Source: Fusobacterium gastrosuis
GTDB lineage: Bacteria; Fusobacteriota; Fusobacteriia; Fusobacteriales; Fusobacteriaceae
Assembly (NCBI RefSeq): GCF_900095285.1
Contig: NZ_LT607734.1
Coordinates: 1,736,001 to 1,800,000 of the forward strand
Reading direction: 5' to 3'
Length of the DNA stretch: 64,000 nucleotides
The position numbers were made by a program, and so were the translations under genes. Shown piece after piece: positions 54,682-63,038 of the stretch (its first letter is position 1; every line of letters starts with the position of its first letter). The notes beneath the pieces were generated by a model. That model was not told where the DNA came from. It ran no database searches and saw nothing but the letters and a program-made list of their open reading frames with translations.

Positions 54682-55359
54682 ATGAATTTTAAAAGTGATT
54701 TTTTTGTTATAGGAACTGACACTGACGTAGGTAAAACCTATGTCAGTTCTCTTTTATACCATAGTCTTAATAAGTATAATTTTTTCTACTATAAACCTGT
54801 TCAAAGTGGCTGTTATGAAAAAAATGGAATTTTAACTGCTCCAGATGTGGCTTCTGTATGTTCTGTTTCTAATATTCCATACAATCAAGACATGGTTTGT
54901 TATACTTTAAAAGAAGAAGTTTCTCCTCATTTGGCAGCTGAAAAAGAGAACATAAAAATTGATATTGAAAAAATTAAAAAACATTATTTTAAAATAAAGG
55001 AAAAATATCCCCATACTATTATTGAAGGAGCAGGCGGACTTCATGTCCCACTAGTTAGAAATGAATTTTATATCTATGATTTAATTAAAACTTTCAATGT
55101 CCCTATTATTTTAGTTTGTGGTACAAGAGTTGGTTCTATTAATCATGCTATGCTTACAATAAAAACTCTTAACAGTATGAATATAAAAATTCAAGGCTTA
55201 GTTTTCAACAATTATAAAGCTAATTTTTATGAAGATGATAATATAAAAGTTATTTTAGAAGATTCAGGAATAAAAAATTATATTATTATAAAAAATGGGC
55301 AAAAATCATTAGAAGAAAAAGATTTGGAAATACTTTTTAGGGGGCTTATAAATGAGTAA
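54682..55359 (+). CDS. bioD: Dethiobiotin synthetase
   Basis: 225 residues. P-loop GTDTDVGKTYVSSLL (11-25), KPVQSGC near 39, and EGAGGLHVPL near 117. Makes dethiobiotin from diaminopelargonate, CO2 and ATP. RBS AAGGAG. A 12-bp hairpin lies inside the P-loop codons at 54721-54747. Overlaps bioA start by 8 bases. Confidence 0.96.
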   Translation: MNFKSDFFVIGTDTDVGKTYVSSLLYHSLNKYNFFYYKPVQSGCYEKNGILTAPDVASVCSVSNIPYNQDMVCYTLKEEVSPHLAAEKENIKIDIEKIKKHYFKIKEKYPHTIIEGAGGLHVPLVRNEFYIYDLIKTFNVPIILVCGTRVGSINHAMLTIKTLNSMNIKIQGLVFNNYKANFYEDDNIKVILEDSGIKNYIIIKNGQKSLEEKDLEILFRGLINE

Positions 55360-56755
55360 TATGACAGAGTTACAAAAAAAAGATTTGAAGTATATTTTTC
55401 ATCCATGTGCACAAATGAAAGATTTTGAAAGCAACCCTCCTTTAGTTATAAAAAAAGCTGAAGGACTTTACCTTATAGATGAGCATGGGAAAAAATATAT
55501 GGATTGTATCTCAAGTTGGTGGGTAAATTTATTTGGTCATTGTAATCCTAGAATTAATAAAGTAATTACAGAACAAATAAATACTCTTGAGCATGTTATC
55601 TTTGCTAATTTTGCTCATGAACCTGCTATTGAACTTTGTGAAGAGTTAGAAAAAGTTCTACCTAAAGGACTTAATAAATTTTTATTTTCTGACAACGGCT
55701 CATCATGTATAGAGATGGCTTTAAAATTAAGCTTCCAGTACCATTTACAAACTGGTAATCCGCAAAAAACTAAATTTATATCTTTACAAAATGCTTATCA
55801 TGGTGAAACTATTGGTGCTTTAGGTGTCGGAGATGTGGATATTTTTACTGAAACTTATAGACCACTTATAAAAGAAGGAAGAAAAGTAAAAGTTCCTTAT
55901 ATAAATGAAAATTTAACAGCTGATGAATTTAAGAAATATGAAGATGAATGCTTTACTGATTTAGAAAATTTAGTAAATGAAAACCATCATGAAATAGCTT
56001 GTATGATAGTTGAGCCTCTGGTACAAGGAGCTGCAGGAATGATGATGTATTCTCCTAACTATTTGAAAAGAGTTAGAGAGCTTACAAAAAAATTTAACAT
56101 ACATCTAATAGATGACGAAATTGCTATGGGCTTTGGTAGAACAGGAAAAATGTTTGCTTGCGAACATGCAGGAATAGAACCTGATATAATGTGTATAGCA
56201 AAAGGACTCTCATCTGGCTATTATCCAATTGCTATGGTGTGTATAACTACCGAAATTTTTAATGCTTTTTATGCCGACTATAAAGAAGGAAAATCTTTCT
56301 TACATTCTCACACTTATTCTGGAAATCCTTTAGGTTGTAGAATAGCTTTAGAAATTTTAAAAATATTTAGAGAAGAGCAAGTTTTAAATACAGTAAATAA
56401 AAAAGGAGCTTATTTAAAAAAGCAAGCCCAAAAACTTTTTAAAGATAAACCATATATAAAAGAATATAGGCATATCGGTCTTATTGGAGCTCTGGAATTA
56501 AAAGATATAGCACCCGGAGAAAGAATAGGACGCCAAATATATGAAATAGCTTTGAAAAAAGGAGTACTTATAAGACCAATAGGAAACATAATTTATTTTA
56601 TGCCTCCTTATGTAATAACAGAAGAGGAAATTGATACTTTACTTAAAGTATGTCTTGATTCAATTGAAGAATTTATATCAATTAAAAAAATAAATTTGAA
56701 AGATGCTTTAAAGTCTGATAACAAAAAAAGAGAAAATTTAGATTCTCCCTTCTAA
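55352..56755 (+). CDS. bioA: Adenosylmethionine-8-amino-7-oxononanoate aminotransferase
   Basis: 467 residues, PLP-dependent class III aminotransferase. Seen: HPCAQMKDFESNPPLVI at the start, SSWWVNLFGHC near 51, DDEIAMGFGRTGK near 255, and the PLP Lys in CIAKGLSSGYYPIAM near 285. Ends with a short polar tail. The last step genes bioA, bioD and bioB are together; bioF and earlier genes are not in the window. Confidence 0.96.
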   Translation: MSNMTELQKKDLKYIFHPCAQMKDFESNPPLVIKKAEGLYLIDEHGKKYMDCISSWWVNLFGHCNPRINKVITEQINTLEHVIFANFAHEPAIELCEELEKVLPKGLNKFLFSDNGSSCIEMALKLSFQYHLQTGNPQKTKFISLQNAYHGETIGALGVGDVDIFTETYRPLIKEGRKVKVPYINENLTADEFKKYEDECFTDLENLVNENHHEIACMIVEPLVQGAAGMMMYSPNYLKRVRELTKKFNIHLIDDEIAMGFGRTGKMFACEHAGIEPDIMCIAKGLSSGYYPIAMVCITTEIFNAFYADYKEGKSFLHSHTYSGNPLGCRIALEILKIFREEQVLNTVNKKGAYLKKQAQKLFKDKPYIKEYRHIGLIGALELKDIAPGERIGRQIYEIALKKGVLIRPIGNIIYFMPPYVITEEEIDTLLKVCLDSIEEFISIKKINLKDALKSDNKKRENLDSPF

Positions 56756-56773
56756 TAAAAACTAGATAATACT

Positions 56774-56815
56774 AAAGGCTACACAAACAGTTCACAGTTT
56801 GTGTAGCCTTTTTTT
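56774..56815 (+). terminator. Terminator of bioBDA
   Basis: A 15-bp perfect stem (56774-56788 with 56797-56811), loop AGTTCACA, followed by TTTTT on the plus strand. The dnaN stop on the other strand lies at its edge. Confidence 0.92.
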
Positions 56816-57905
56816 AAGCTCTTACATTTACTGGCATTACTAAATAAATGTAATCCTCATTCTTTTCTTCAACTATTTTCAACATTGATGTAGCATTTTG
56901 AGCATATATAATCACATTTTTATCTATATTATCAATATAATCTTTTATATACTTACAATTTATTCCAAGTTTTAAATCATCTCCAGTTTTAATCATATTA
57001 ACTTTTTGATTAATCTTTGCCCCTGATGACATACCTGTGATGACAAGCTGTTTCCCTTTAAAATTAAAAGCAGCAACATTTTTTGTATCCACACTATTTT
57101 TAGTAACAGAAATTACCTTTTTTAATGATGAATTTAATTCTTCTCTATTGAATTCAAATTCTTTATCATATTTAAAATTATTTAATAAAGATTTAAAATC
57201 AGGAAAATTTACAGATAACAATTTACAAGTAAAGTATGCATTTTCCCAAGATAAAATTAACTTTTCATCTCCGACTGATATAGCTACATCGCTATCTATA
57301 TCTTTTAGAATTTTATAAATAACCATTGCTGATTCAGTTGGTATCAACATCTCTTTTTCAAGATTGTTGTTAATTTTTTCTTTTAAATATACAAGTCTAT
57401 ATGAATCCGTTGAAGCCATTTCTAAATAATCTAAAAAAAGATTTATTTTTATGGAGTTAAAAATCATGTCCATACTATTTATTGATGATAAAAATTTTAC
57501 TTTTTCCAATAATTTTGCAAATTTTATACTATTCAATTTTGTCGCAACTAAAGTTGAAATTTCTAAAACTTCTGGATATGCTGTTTCATCAAGTATAGAA
57601 AATTCAGCATCATTAACTATTAAGTATCCGTTACTCTTTTCAAAATCAATATTCTCTGTTTCAACTAATTTTGTATATTCCAATAGTAACTGAGGTTTAA
57701 TTAAAACTTCACCATCAATTTCAGATTTACATTCTGAATATCTTATTAACTCTATTTCCGTATTAATCCCTTTAAAAATAACTTTATTATTCTTTACACT
57801 TATATGTAAGCCAGCTAAAATAGGTTTAACTGGATTTTCTTTTAGTATATTGCTGTATTCTGATATTATAGTATTTAATTTTTCTCTATTTATTGAAAAC
57901 TTCAT
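56814..57905 (-). CDS. dnaN: DNA polymerase III beta subunit (sliding clamp)
   Basis: 363 residues, usual length, with three repeated clamp domains. Seen: MKFSINREKLNTIISEYSNIL, SSINSMDMIFNSIKINLF near 140, STDSYRLVYLKE near 168, and the conserved C-terminal YLVMPVNVRA. RBS AGGAGGAAG. Unusually it is not with dnaA but follows potD on the minus strand. Confidence 0.95.
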   Translation of the reverse strand: MKFSINREKLNTIISEYSNILKENPVKPILAGLHISVKNNKVIFKGINTEIELIRYSECKSEIDGEVLIKPQLLLEYTKLVETENIDFEKSNGYLIVNDAEFSILDETAYPEVLEISTLVATKLNSIKFAKLLEKVKFLSSINSMDMIFNSIKINLFLDYLEMASTDSYRLVYLKEKINNNLEKEMLIPTESAMVIYKILKDIDSDVAISVGDEKLILSWENAYFTCKLLSVNFPDFKSLLNNFKYDKEFEFNREELNSSLKKVISVTKNSVDTKNVAAFNFKGKQLVITGMSSGAKINQKVNMIKTGDDLKLGINCKYIKDYIDNIDKNVIIYAQNATSMLKIVEEKNEDYIYLVMPVNVRA

Positions 57906-57925
57906 AGTAAAACTTCCTCCTAACT

Positions 57926-58954
57926 CTAATTAGCAATCAAAATTTCTTGCCAATATTTATTTTGAATATTTAGCTTATCCCCAATATCAATAAGTAATTG
58001 AGCCGGTTTTACATCTTCTATATTGTATACAGGTTTAACAGTCATCAAATCTCTTGCTGGTACATTCATGCTAGGTAATTCAAGATGATCCATTGTTTTA
58101 GCATACACATCAGGTCTATGAATAAAATTTATGAATTTAAGAGCATTTTCCTTGTTTTTTGCACTCTTTAAAACAACAAATGAATCTATTGAAGAAAATG
58201 CTTGATCTCCTGGTGGGATAATTAAATCTATATTAGCTCTTTCTTCCTCACCAAGTTCTCTATAAATATTATCTGGGTATCCTTGTACAACCCAAAAATC
58301 TTCACTTGCAAAACCTTTTCCAAATGATTCTGAATCAAATTTTGCTATATTCTTTTTCCACGCTAAAATAGTTGCTTTTGCTTTTTCCATTGCTTCAGGA
58401 GTATCTGCATCTTGTTTATAACCATTTAAAGCAAGAGCAGGTGTTAAAACTTCCCTCATGTCATCAAGTAAGGTCATTCTTCCTTGTAAATCTTCTCTAT
58501 TAAAAATAGTATAATCTCTAGGATAATCTTTTACATATTTTGTATTTACTGCTATTCCTGTTAATCCTAAAGCATATGGAACTCCATAGTCATTATTAGG
58601 ATCAATTTCTCTTAATTTTGCCATATATACATCGTCTATATTTTTAATATTTTCTAATTTTTCTTTATCCAATTTTTCAAGCATTTCTTCTCTCAACATA
58701 ATTTCATAATAATCACTTGATGGAATTACAATATCATACCCTTCTCCACCAGCTTTTATTTTTGTATACATTTCTTCATTAGAAGAATATATATCTTCTA
58801 CTACTTTTATTCCAGTTTCTTTTTCAAAATCTTCATATACTGATGCTGGAATATAGTCAGCCCAACTATAAATATATAAGGTTTCCTTTGAGTTATCTCC
58901 CCCACAAGCTACCATCATAATTGAAGCTAAAACTGCTAAAATAATTTTTTTCAA
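57926..58954 (-). CDS. potD: Spermidine/putrescine-type ABC substrate-binding lipoprotein
   Basis: 342 residues. TTG start at 58954, RBS GGAGGTG. Signal peptide with lipobox MMVACGG (Cys 17). The PotD pattern LYIYSWADYIPASVYEDFEKET near 27 and later VPYALGLTGIAVN and NIYRELGEEE. Binds polyamines outside for a PotABC permease not in this window. Close to dnaN but probably with its own promoter. Confidence 0.92.
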   Translation of the reverse strand: MKKIILAVLASIMMVACGGDNSKETLYIYSWADYIPASVYEDFEKETGIKVVEDIYSSNEEMYTKIKAGGEGYDIVIPSSDYYEIMLREEMLEKLDKEKLENIKNIDDVYMAKLREIDPNNDYGVPYALGLTGIAVNTKYVKDYPRDYTIFNREDLQGRMTLLDDMREVLTPALALNGYKQDADTPEAMEKAKATILAWKKNIAKFDSESFGKGFASEDFWVVQGYPDNIYRELGEEERANIDLIIPPGDQAFSSIDSFVVLKSAKNKENALKFINFIHRPDVYAKTMDHLELPSMNVPARDLMTVKPVYNIEDVKPAQLLIDIGDKLNIQNKYWQEILIAN

Positions 58955-58983
58955 TTTGCACCTCCAAAATAATTAATTAAAAA

Positions 58984-59039
58984 TGCGACCGTTGTCGCAC
59001 GATTTATTAATTATAACATTTTTAGAAAATATTATTCAA
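58984..59039 (-). promoter_or_regulatory. potD promoter and 5'-end hairpin
   Basis: On the minus strand TTGAAT (59034-59039), 18-base spacer, TATAAT (59010-59015). The predicted transcript starts near 59003 and would begin with TGCGAC-aacg-GTCGCA (58984-58999) followed by five T. A stable hairpin at the 5' end may protect the mRNA or stop it early. Confidence 0.55.
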
Positions 59040-59117
59040 GTTTTATTTAAAATTTTATTGTTCTTTAATAAATCATAGTTTATAATTTAACTAGTATATC
59101 AAAGGAGGGCTAATGTT

Positions 59118-59678
59118 ATGAAATTTGAAACTCAAAGATTAATTTTACGCGATTGGAAAATTGAAGATGCTGAAGATTTATTTAAAGTTGCAAGTGATGC
59201 TGATGTTGCTCTTCCTTGTGGTTGGAAGCCACATGAAAATATAGAAGAATGTAAACATATTATTAAAGATATGTTCCTAACAGATCCATACACTTATGCA
59301 GTTTGTCTAAAAGAAAATAATATAGCCATAGGTTGTATTGCAATAATTCCTCAAAATATTAGTCGCCTTAATTTAAAAAATGAAAATGAAGTTGAACTTG
59401 GATGCTGGATAGGAAAAGAATTCTGGGGAAGAGGCCTTATGGTTGAAGCAATGAATGTACTTATTGATTTTGCTTTTAACGAGCTGAATGTAGAAAACAT
59501 TTATTGTGGATATTCAGATGGCAACAGTAAGTCAAAAAGATTACAAGAAAAATGTGGTTTCGTACATCTATACACAGAGGAAGCCCATTTATATAAAACC
59601 TTAAATGAGATTAGAATACATCATGTCAATATTTTAACGAAAGATAGCTGGAGAAAAAATGGAAATTATAAGAAGTAA
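59118..59678 (+). CDS. GNAT family N-acetyltransferase (RimJ/RimL type)
   Basis: 186 residues. MKFETQRLILRDWKIEDAEDLF is the RimJ-type opening, VELGCWIGKEFWGRGLMVEAM near 95 is the acetyl-CoA loop and GYSDGNSKSKRLQEKCGFV the C-terminal pattern. Acetylates protein N-termini or small amines; target unknown. RBS AAAGGAGG. Overlaps the next gene by 20 bases. Confidence 0.92.
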   Translation: MKFETQRLILRDWKIEDAEDLFKVASDADVALPCGWKPHENIEECKHIIKDMFLTDPYTYAVCLKENNIAIGCIAIIPQNISRLNLKNENEVELGCWIGKEFWGRGLMVEAMNVLIDFAFNELNVENIYCGYSDGNSKSKRLQEKCGFVHLYTEEAHLYKTLNEIRIHHVNILTKDSWRKNGNYKK

Positions 59679-60432
59679 AGATAATAAAATTGTGAAAGAG
59701 TTAAAAAAATTAAAGCAAAAAAAATATAGAGATCTTACAAATAAATTTTTAGCAGAGGGTATAAAATTTTTAGATTATATAGAGTATATTCCAGAGCTAA
59801 TAATTGCAAGAGAAGATATGATTGATAATTCTATATTCTTAAAAAAAATTAAAAATTTTAATACAAAAATTTTATATTTAGATGAAAAAATATTCAATGA
59901 ACTTTCAGCTCAAGAAAATTCTCAGGGAGTCATTATTCAATATCAAAAAAAAGAAGGAAATTTAGATAGTATATCAAACGATATTATTGTTTTAGATGAT
60001 ATTTCTGACCCAGGTAATTTAGGAACTATAATAAGAGTATGTGATGCAACTAATTTTAAAGATATAATACTAACTAAAGGTTCTGTTGATGCGTATAATG
60101 ACAAAGTTATTCGAGCTTCTATGGGCTCTATTTTAAATGTAAATTTGATATATTTGGATAGAAATTTCATAATTAACTTATTAGTAGAAAAAAAATATAA
60201 CACTTTTATTACATATTTAGATAAAACTGCTGTATCTTATAATAAAATAAAACTTCAAAATAAAAATGCCATAGTTATGGGAAATGAAGGAAGAGGAGTT
60301 GGGAATGATTTCTTAGAAATTCTACACACAAAGACAATCATTCCAATTTTAGGCAATGCTGAATCTTTAAATGTTGCTATTGCAAGTTCTTTAATGTTGT
60401 ATAAATTTAGAGAATTACAAAATATTTTTTAA
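59659..60432 (+). CDS. TrmH/SpoU family RNA 2'-O-methyltransferase
   Basis: 257 residues: an N-terminal RNA-binding part (SKDNKIVKELKKLKQKKYRD) and a SPOUT domain with DDISDPGNLGTIIRVCDA near 114, IVMGNEGRGV near 208 and SLNVAIASSLMLYKF near 237. Likely methylates rRNA or tRNA. Start overlaps the acetyltransferase, GGAG lies in its coding end. Confidence 0.94.
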   Translation: MEIIRSKDNKIVKELKKLKQKKYRDLTNKFLAEGIKFLDYIEYIPELIIAREDMIDNSIFLKKIKNFNTKILYLDEKIFNELSAQENSQGVIIQYQKKEGNLDSISNDIIVLDDISDPGNLGTIIRVCDATNFKDIILTKGSVDAYNDKVIRASMGSILNVNLIYLDRNFIINLLVEKKYNTFITYLDKTAVSYNKIKLQNKNAIVMGNEGRGVGNDFLEILHTKTIIPILGNAESLNVAIASSLMLYKFRELQNIF

Positions 60433-60477
60433 AAAAAATACAGCTAAAATTTAATAAATTATGCTTTCACATGAAAT

Positions 60478-60501
60478 AAAAGGGACTGATAAGTCCCTTT
60501 T
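60478..60501. terminator. Bidirectional terminator between SpoU and APH-family genes
   Basis: AAAAGGGACT (60478-60487), loop GATA, AGTCCCTTTT (60492-60501). The APH gene ends at 60500, inside the stem. Confidence 0.87.
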
Positions 60502-61420
60502 AATCTATCAATTTTATTAAGCTCAAGTAACTTTTTTCTTCTATATCTAAAGCTTTTTCATAGGCTTTTTCAATTTTTTCTTTATACAACCTTAAGGCAA
60601 TAAAAGTCAAAGCCATTTTTCTACATGCTAAATTCAAAAGTTTTATTTCTTCCTTTTTTATTTTTCTATGTCTAGAATAATTATTTAAAAAATCTCTTAT
60701 CAAATCATACTCTTTTTGAAAACTGTACTCTTTTATCTTTATCCAAAAATTTATAACTATTGCTAAATCATAAACATAAGGTCCATAATAACTCTCATTG
60801 AAATCTATAATCCCATTTATATGTCCATCTTTTACAATAACATTGTCAGGAAATATATCTGCATGAATTATTCCTTTTGGCAAAGTATTAAAATCTATAT
60901 TTTTTAATTCCTCATATATTGAAAAAATTTTTTCTTTCTCATTAAAATCTATTTTTGACTTCTCTATTTCTGACATATAAAAATCTAAGTCTATTCTTGA
61001 TTTTCGGTTATAATTTCTGACTCTTTCTTCAGAATATCTATGAAATTTCCCTAAATACCATGCTATCTCTCGTAAAACTCCCTGATCTATCTTGTCTAAA
61101 GTTTCACCTTGTATGAAACTAAACAGTGTAAATTTAAGTGTTCCATATTCTTCAATATACAAGCCTCTCTGACTTTTTATAATTTGAGGAACAGGTATAA
61201 AATCAGCAATTGTTTCTAATAATTTTAATTCCTCTTCTTCTTCAAATAAGTTTCTATCAGCCTCATATATTCTTAAAACATATCTTTCAGCATCACTATA
61301 TATTAAAAAATTAGAGTTTAAGATACCTATATTTATAAACTCTATTTTTTTTATTTCTAAATTATATATTTCTTCAATATATTTTTTTTCTTTATATTTT
61401 AGTTCAGTATAAACACCCAT
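60500..61420 (-). CDS. APH-family phosphotransferase (homoserine/choline kinase-like)
   Basis: 306 residues. N-terminal lobe ILNSNFLIYSDAERYVLRIYE, C-terminal lobe with Brenner motif GIIHADIFPDNVIVKDG and GIIDFNESYYGPYVYDLAI. The layout and length fit the type II homoserine kinase group, though choline or sugar kinases share the fold. The neighbour cardiolipin synthase suggests a lipid context. RBS weak; directly downstream of the cls gene. Confidence 0.82.
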   Translation of the reverse strand: MGVYTELKYKEKKYIEEIYNLEIKKIEFINIGILNSNFLIYSDAERYVLRIYEADRNLFEEEEELKLLETIADFIPVPQIIKSQRGLYIEEYGTLKFTLFSFIQGETLDKIDQGVLREIAWYLGKFHRYSEERVRNYNRKSRIDLDFYMSEIEKSKIDFNEKEKIFSIYEELKNIDFNTLPKGIIHADIFPDNVIVKDGHINGIIDFNESYYGPYVYDLAIVINFWIKIKEYSFQKEYDLIRDFLNNYSRHRKIKKEEIKLLNLACRKMALTFIALRLYKEKIEKAYEKALDIEEKSYLSLIKLID

Positions 61421-61434
61421 TTGTACTCCTTATT

Positions 61435-62885
61435 TTACAGAACTGGAGATAACAACCTCAAAATTGATTCCTTTATTCTTATAAAAATACTTCTTTGTTC
61501 AAAATCTTCAAAATCCAGCTTTTTAGAATCATTTATATCTCTATAAAATTGATTTTTAAACTCTACTGCTGTTGACTTTTCATATACATTCACATTTATT
61601 TCAAAATTCAAATATAAACTTCTGTAATCAAAATTACAAGTCCCAATACTGACAATTTCATTATCCACTATAATAACTTTAGAATGTAAAAATCCTTTTT
61701 CATATCTATACACAGATGCTCCTATTTTTAGAAGTTCTCCCACATAAAATTGATTTACCCAATATATGAACAAATGATCGGCTCTATTTGGTATCATTAT
61801 CTTTACATCTATTCCAGACATAATTGCTGTTTTTAAAGCATCAAGTAAAGAATCATCTGGAACAAAATAAGGTGTTTGAATAAGAATAGAAGTATTTGCT
61901 GTTTGAATTAACTTTAAAAAATTATCTCTTAAGGTCCTAAATTCATAATTTGGTCCTGAACTTACCACTTGAATATTTTTCAAATTTTTATCTTCTTTTA
62001 TATCCAATTCCTCTTTTAAAAACTCTAAATATTCATATTTAGTCTTATCATATTTTATTTCTTGTTTCTTAGTTACTCCCAAAATAAAATGAAATTCTCT
62101 TTCTAAATCAATAACAGTATCTCCTATAATTTTTATAGAAGTGTCCCTCCAATAACCCATATCGGAATTTCCTAAATATTCATCTCCTATATTCATTCCA
62201 CCTATAAACGCAATCTTACTATCAATAATAGTTATTTTCCTATGATCTCTATAATTTATTCTGACATTGAATAGAGGAATATGTGTTCTAAAGAAAAAAT
62301 TAATTTCTACTCCTGAATTTTTAAAAAATTTTATTAATTTATTATTGGCACGATTTACCCCGTCTATCATTAAATTTATCTTTATTCCTTGCTTAGCCTT
62401 TTCTACTAAAAGCTGTGCTATTTCTTTCCCTATATTATCAAATTTAAAAATGAAGTATTCCATATTTATAGAAATTTTTGCATTTTTTATTTCTTCCTTC
62501 AAACTATCAAAAAATCTATTCCTTCATTATAAATATCTATTGTATTATTCATATTTAAAGAATTATTAGATGTGCTGTGTAGATATGTTAAAAGCCCTTT
62601 CCATCTCTTTAATTCTTCTTTTTCAGATTTTGAAATATCTCTATCTAATCGAATTTTGTTTCTTTTATAGAACTTATTGGCAACTCTCTCTTTTGTAAAA
62701 CTCATTCCTAAAAATAAATATACAAAAAACCCAACATATGGGAATATTGTTAAAATAAATATCCAAAGAATTGTATAAAGTGGATTTCTTTTTTCCATCA
62801 AAACTATTACCACTATAAAGAACAAGTTTGCTATCCAAACATAATTTAAAAACAGTTCAAATATATTTAAAGCTAGATTTAACAT
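61435..62885 (-). pseudogene. cls: Cardiolipin synthase, split by a frameshift
   Basis: Upstream part (62885 to 62499): two membrane segments and the KRNPLYTILWIFILTIFPYVG pattern of bacterial cardiolipin synthases. It should continue NEGIDFFDSLKEEIKNAK, but a run of six T on the minus strand, where seven are needed (near 62510-62515), shifts the frame and gives a false LIV end. The second part (62502 to 61435) carries both phospholipase D motifs, HRKITIIDSKIAFIGG and HSKVIIVDNEIVSIG. With one base more the gene is complete at about 484 residues. It would condense two phosphatidylglycerols into cardiolipin at the membrane. True mutation, slippage or assembly error cannot be told apart here. 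Confidence 0.88.
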
Positions 62886-63038
62886 TTTGTATCACCTCAA
62901 ATTTCCTATATCTTATCATTGTTTTACATATTTTTAAAGTTTTAAAAAGAATTTATTTAATATTTTAAATTATAGATAATTTGTTTTATTTATGATAAAA
63001 TATATTTTGAAGAATAAATATTAAATAGGAGGGGAAAA
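62886..63038. other. Divergent intergenic region between cls and SIR2-like genes
   Basis: 153 AT-rich bases without a gene. The plus-strand side ends with an RBS (AGGAGGGG) for the SIR2-like gene. I see no clear repeat or operator. Confidence 0.5.
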
